A DNA stretch of 21,336 bases, taken from positions 1 to 21,336 of the forward strand of contig JANSLP010000459.1 of the NCBI GenBank assembly GCA_029298735.1, given 5' to 3'. This stretch comes from Ophiostoma sp. CBS 140.51. Taxonomy: Eukaryota; Ascomycota; Sordariomycetes; Ophiostomatales; Ophiostomataceae. Below the pieces are notes generated by a model. That model saw only the letters and a program-made list of their open reading frames with translations, ran no database searches and was not told where the DNA came from. Position numbers and translations under genes: made by a program. Below, in pieces: positions 18,013-21,336 of this stretch (positions are counted from its first letter, which is position 1; each line of letters starts with the position of its first letter).

Positions 18013-19584
18013 ATGGGAAGTATTGGCAACCCGACGGCCGTCAATGGCACAACAACAATCGATATTACGCCTTCTGTGCTTCACCTGAAGGCGGGAAACA
18101 GCGCAACAACCCTCACAGACTCGATCCGGACACAGCTAGCCGAGCTCTTCTCTGAGAATATAACAGCAAAAATTGCCAGGGCTGCAGTCGAGCAGCTGAA
18201 GGATAACGTGAGTATTCAGAGCGCCAATATCAACTATCCATGCGTACTGATTAGTACTTTTCAGAACCCCCCAATCCAGTATCCCGAGATCGTTTCTCAG
18301 TCCGGCGTAAACAAGGGTCACTACCAGTCGAGAGAGGTCGAGTTCTGGATCAGCGGTTTCTTCCCTGGCAACATCTATGCTGTCCTCGAACGTGTTATCC
18401 GCTACCCATCCAGCCTGGGGCTGTCAAGTAAAGATGCTACTGCAATTCTGCCTGTCCTCAGGAACACACTGGAGGAGACTGGCAAGACATGGTCCGAGCC
18501 TCTGCGTGGCCAGGCCAGCCGTACCAACACCCACGACCTGGGCTTCATGATCATGCCGCATATGCGTCCCCGCTGGGAGTTTTACCACGACAAAGACGCC
18601 TTTGACACTATTTTGATTGCTGCCGAGAGTCTTGCCAGCCGGTATGACGAGCGCCTGTCTTGTATCCGCTCTTGGGATACTATGGACTGGCACGATGGCG
18701 TCAACATCACATCGATGGAGGATAATTTTCTGGTCATCATCGATTCGATGTGCAACATGGATCTGCTCTACTACGCCGCTGCACAGGCGCCCGAGAAAAG
18801 ACAGATGGCCGATATTGCCACAACCCATGCACTCACGTTGCTCACTTCGCATCTCCGCCTCGAGACAACTGCCAGCCGCATGGGCTACGAGGGCACGCTG
18901 TACAGCACGGTCCATCTTGTCAACTTTGACCCCAAGACGGGCAAGATTCAGACATCGCGCACAGCCCAGGGATATGCAGCAGACTCAACGTGGTCGCGTG
19001 GCCAAGCATGGGCAATCCTTGGCTATGCGCAATGCTTTGCCTGGACAGGTGATGCTCGGTTCTTGGATGCCGCTTGCGGTCTGATTGAATACTTTTTGTA
19101 CCGTCTGGAGTCGGCTCCCAGCTGCGTCGAGGTCGTTCTTCCCAAATCTGGTGGCCGCACGGCTGGTCGGTATGTACCCCTGTGGGACTTTGATGCCCCC
19201 ATCGAGGATCCTAGTCAGCCTCTCCGTGACACCTCTGCTGGTGCCGCCGCGGCCAATGGCATGGTCATTCTGGCACAGGCTCTTCTGGGGCACGGCAGCC
19301 ATGTTCTCGCTCAACGCTACCTGGAGGCAGCCACTACAATTGTCAAAGATACTATGGATCTAGCTCTTGCTCGCGAGAAGGTGCAGATGCAGATTGGTTC
19401 AGACGGTGCCCTGACATTCCGTGACACGGAGGGCGAGCGCTTCGATACTATCCTCAAGCACTCCACCGTAAACAACAACTCCGCGAGTGACGACAGCAAA
19501 AGACACAAGGACCACGGTCTGGTCTATGCTGACTACTACTTGTTGGAGTTTGGCACGCTGCTTTTGCGTCTGGGCATCTGCTAG
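18013..19584 (+). CDS. GH88 unsaturated glucuronyl hydrolase
   Basis: GH88 enzymes remove the 4,5-unsaturated uronic acid left at the non-reducing end by polysaccharide lyases, by hydrating its double bond. The spliced product is 504 residues with an alpha/alpha-barrel pattern. Catalytic and substrate-binding acids appear in place: Asp156 in NTHDLGFM and Asp225 in DSMCNMDLL, equivalent to the paired Asp of bacterial unsaturated glucuronyl hydrolase. The long core GYAADSTWSRGQAWAILGYA, then WDFDAP and RDTSAGAAAANG, are family hallmarks. One intron, 18208-18264 (GTGAGT to TTTTCAG, 57 nt), is a multiple of three without a stop, so unspliced RNA would encode a 19-residue insert. ATG 18013 (ACAACCATGG) is chosen over the in-frame ATG 17899. 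There is no signal peptide, so it is probably cytosolic. No polysaccharide lyase is visible nearby. Confidence 0.92.
   Translation: MGSIGNPTAVNGTTTIDITPSVLHLKAGNSATTLTDSIRTQLAELFSENITAKIARAAVEQLKDNVSIQSANINYPCVLISTFQNPPIQYPEIVSQSGVNKGHYQSREVEFWISGFFPGNIYAVLERVIRYPSSLGLSSKDATAILPVLRNTLEETGKTWSEPLRGQASRTNTHDLGFMIMPHMRPRWEFYHDKDAFDTILIAAESLASRYDERLSCIRSWDTMDWHDGVNITSMEDNFLVIIDSMCNMDLLYYAAAQAPEKRQMADIATTHALTLLTSHLRLETTASRMGYEGTLYSTVHLVNFDPKTGKIQTSRTAQGYAADSTWSRGQAWAILGYAQCFAWTGDARFLDAACGLIEYFLYRLESAPSCVEVVLPKSGGRTAGRYVPLWDFDAPIEDPSQPLRDTSAGAAAANGMVILAQALLGHGSHVLAQRYLEAATTIVKDTMDLALAREKVQMQIGSDGALTFRDTEGERFDTILKHSTVNNNSASDDSKRHKDHGLVYADYYLLEFGTLLLRLGIC
18208..18264 (+). other. Frame-neutral 57-nt intron in the GH88 gene
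   Basis: The donor GTGAGT and acceptor TTTTCAG bound a 57-nt segment with a CTGAT branch-like motif about 18 nt before the acceptor. Removing it joins KDN directly to NPPIQYPE. It contains no in-frame stop and keeps phase, so gene callers could read it as coding. Confidence 0.85.
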
Positions 19585-19625
19585 ACATGATGTATATTTC
19601 CGCACTAGACTTTGCTTTATCTCAT

Positions 19626-19631
19626 AATAAA
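19626..19631 (+). terminator. Polyadenylation-type signal AATAAA after GH88
   Basis: The hexamer lies 42 nt past the GH88 stop codon in A/T-rich sequence. Fungal polyadenylation signals are loose, so this marks the probable 3' end region rather than an exact site. Confidence 0.4.
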
Positions 19632-20131
19632 GACTTTCATCAATCTCCCTGTTATTCATCCTCGCCTGCAAATATACGTAATGGCTTATGGGGCGATGAG
19701 ATGTATTTGTTTTCCATATTCACGTCTGACTCGATGGAATATCAATGTCCAGTCCAGGGTATTCTTTTATTGACCTCCTTCCCTTTGTCCATTTGTTTTC
19801 CAATATGGCTATGGCGTCAGTGAATTTGAATGTGGCCGTGACAGGGGTGGCCTGCTCATCATTTCCCATCGTGAAACGCACCCCGGATTACTTTCCCCAT
19901 ACATTCACCCGGCCCCGGACTTTCCCTTCCCCATGATAGTTCATCCCCTCTATTGTCCCATTCGGATCCTTCACGCCCGGTTCTGCTCTGCCGCCCGTTG
20001 TTCTGCTACGTGCAGACCATGGAGAAACCAAGCTGTCAATATTCTCTATCACATGGAGCTATCTACTCAAGAGCATGTCGGTGGAACAAGACGGAAGATG
20101 CTATGGGAACTGCGAGGATATCAAGAAAGTG

Positions 20132-20138
20132 TATATAA
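20132..20138 (+). promoter_or_regulatory. TATA box of the GH12 gene
   Basis: TATATAA lies about 140 nt before the GH12 start and is followed by C/T-rich leader sequence (about 20160-20220). Spacing and surroundings are those of a fungal core promoter. Confidence 0.55.
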
Positions 20139-20273
20139 ACAGGAGGGAAACGTCCGGACATCACCATCTCTCGTCAATTTCAAGCCTCAGCTTTCTTTAA
20201 CTCTTTTTATTTGTTTCCCATTTAATATATACCTATTATCCGCTCTGAATATCACATTATTCTTTCTGGCACC

Positions 20274-21102
20274 ATGAAGTCCAATGTTCTCTGGCTGGTG
20301 GCCTTGGCTCCGTCTACTCTAGCCTCACTCGAAAACCTGTGCGACACGTACGGATACTATGCCAACTACACTTGGTACATCAACAATAATGAATGGGGGG
20401 CAAGTTCAGGCACAGGGTCGCAGTGCACATACGTCGACAGTGCCAATACTGGCGGAGTCTCGTGGCATACTGACTGGACTTGGTCTGGGGGCACCAACAA
20501 TGTCAAGAGCTATCCCTACTCGGGCCGTGATCTGACCGTTGAGCTGGTCAGCGACATTAGCCAAATCTCCAATTCAGTCCAATGGTCCTACACTGGCACA
20601 GACATCCGTGCCGACGTGGCCTACGACATGTTCTCTGCAGCCAACAAGACCCACAACACCAGCAGCGGCGACTACGAGTTGATGATTTGGTAAGCCCATG
20701 ATTGATCCCAGAAGTATCCTGTTCATCACGAACTCTAACCGAAAAGGCTCGGCCGTTATGGCGGTGTTCAACCGCGTGGCAGTGCCCAGTCGAACGTGAC
20801 CATTGCTGGTCTTTCATGGGAGTTCTGGCTTGATGATAGCACAGACATGACTGTGTACAGTTTTGTGGCAGCATCCACCCAAAACTCATTCAGCTCGGAC
20901 ATCAAGTTGTTTTGGAACTATGTGACGCAAAATCACAACTTTCCCGCCAGCACTCAGTACCTTATCAGTATGTACACTGCCAGTATCAGAATTGCAATGA
21001 CTTGAACTGACAAAAGCAGCTCTGCAATTCGGGACGGAACCATTCACGGGTACTGACGCCGTTTTTACGGTGGGGCATTGGGACGCCCACATTGGTGCCT
21101 AG
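20274..21102 (+). CDS. Secreted GH12 endo-beta-1,4-glucanase (or xyloglucanase), three exons
   Basis: GH12 enzymes cut beta-1,4-glucan or xyloglucan outside the cell with retention. Exons are 20274-20689, 20747-20967 and 21020-21102 (720 nt, 239 aa). Introns of 57 nt (GTAAGC, branch CTAAC, acceptor AAAAG) and 52 nt (GTATGT, branch CTGAC, acceptor GCAG) restore frame exactly. A signal peptide covers residues 1-18 (to TLAS). Family hallmarks run in order: NNEWGASSGTGSQCTYV, the RADVAYDMF strand, GDYELMIWLGRYGGVQPRG with nucleophile Glu135, and QFGTEPFTG with acid/base Glu219. Length matches single-domain GH12 proteins and there is no CBM. The stop is TAG 21100-21102. Choosing between endoglucanase and xyloglucan-specific activity needs enzyme data. 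The gene runs in the same direction as GH88 upstream. Confidence 0.93.
20690..20746 (+). other. GH12 intron 1
   Basis: GTAAGC donor, CTAAC branch-like motif at about 20734-20738 and AAAAG acceptor bound 57 nt. It splits the Trp codon of MIWLGRY, so splicing regenerates the nucleophile-containing strand and removes an in-frame TAA. Confidence 0.9.
20968..21019 (+). other. GH12 intron 2
   Basis: GTATGT donor and GCAG acceptor, with CTGAC about 10 nt before the acceptor, bound 52 nt. Joining the exons yields QYLITLQFGTEPF, which carries the acid/base Glu. An alternative acceptor 3 nt upstream (AAAAG) would add one residue. Confidence 0.85.
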
Positions 21103-21336
21103 TACGCCGGTTCATTTTGGAAACATCGGTGTTGTTGTTTTGATGATGTTGCGATGAAAAGGGTTTGGTTGTTGAAGCATTTTGCTCATATATTGATTGT
21201 ATGACTTTTCGTTTTGATCCTTCCTATATATATTTGACTTGTTTGATATCGTCCAGTTCCTCTTTTTCTCCGTCTTGCTCCTCTTTTTTAACATTTTCGC
21301 CTTCCTCCTGCCAGCCTTGGGCCGCCGTTCGGTGCC
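21103..21336. other. GH12 3' flank and window end
   Basis: The stretch is A/T-rich, with a TATATATA run near 21223-21232 and a C/T tract towards the end. It should hold the GH12 3' UTR. No gene is seen before the window ends. Confidence 0.5.

Larger units (their letters stand above)
19585..20273. other. Spacer: GH88 3' region and GH12 promoter
   Basis: No gene is seen. An AATAAA hexamer at 19626-19631, 42 nt after the GH88 stop, is a likely polyadenylation signal. Two CCCCGG sequences (19881-19886, 19913-19918) match the CreA-like consensus on the minus strand. A TATA box for GH12 is listed separately. The last 80 nt are T/A-rich leader. Confidence 0.5.

Overview
The window looks like nuclear DNA of a filamentous ascomycete (Pezizomycotina, probably Sordariomycetes; the rank below phylum is inference). 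The visible introns are 52-57 nt with GTGAGT, GTAAGC or GTATGT donors and CTAAC/CTGAC branch-like motifs. Coding third positions are C-rich, pyrimidine-rich tracts precede genes, and the gene set is typical of a fungus that degrades polysaccharides. No tRNA, rRNA, CRISPR array or intact transposon was recognised.

Layout. Bases 1 to about 2560 are gene-free, low-complexity sequence ending in a TATA-type promoter. An essentially intronless gene for a delta-type phosphoinositide-specific phospholipase C follows (2828-6751, +), with a leader carrying two short upstream ORFs. After a 1.4 kb spacer with GATA-type elements comes an MFS siderophore-iron transporter (8166-10046, +). The stretch 10.05-13.86 kb is poorer in recognisable genes. 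It holds an orphan minus-strand gene that is either multi-exon or decaying (about 10201-11234) and an orphan plus-strand gene for a protein with an Asp/Asn/Thr repeat head and an acidic tail (12055-12939).

The right third is rich in carbohydrate genes. It has a BBE-like FAD oxidoreductase (13865-15307, +), a secreted GH7 endoglucanase without a cellulose-binding module (15779-17044, -), a GH88 unsaturated glucuronyl hydrolase with one frame-neutral intron (18013-19584, +) and a secreted GH12 endoglucanase with three exons (20274-21102, +). GH7 and GH12 would cut beta-1,4-glucan or xyloglucan outside the cell. GH88 has no visible signal peptide and would remove unsaturated uronic acid from lyase-derived oligosaccharides. 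Whether the four genes form a co-regulated unit is inference.

I see no clearly unprecedented system. The most unusual items are the two orphan genes, the frame-neutral intron in GH88, the BBE-like enzyme that keeps only one of the two usual flavin attachment residues, and the GH7/GH88/GH12/oxidase grouping.
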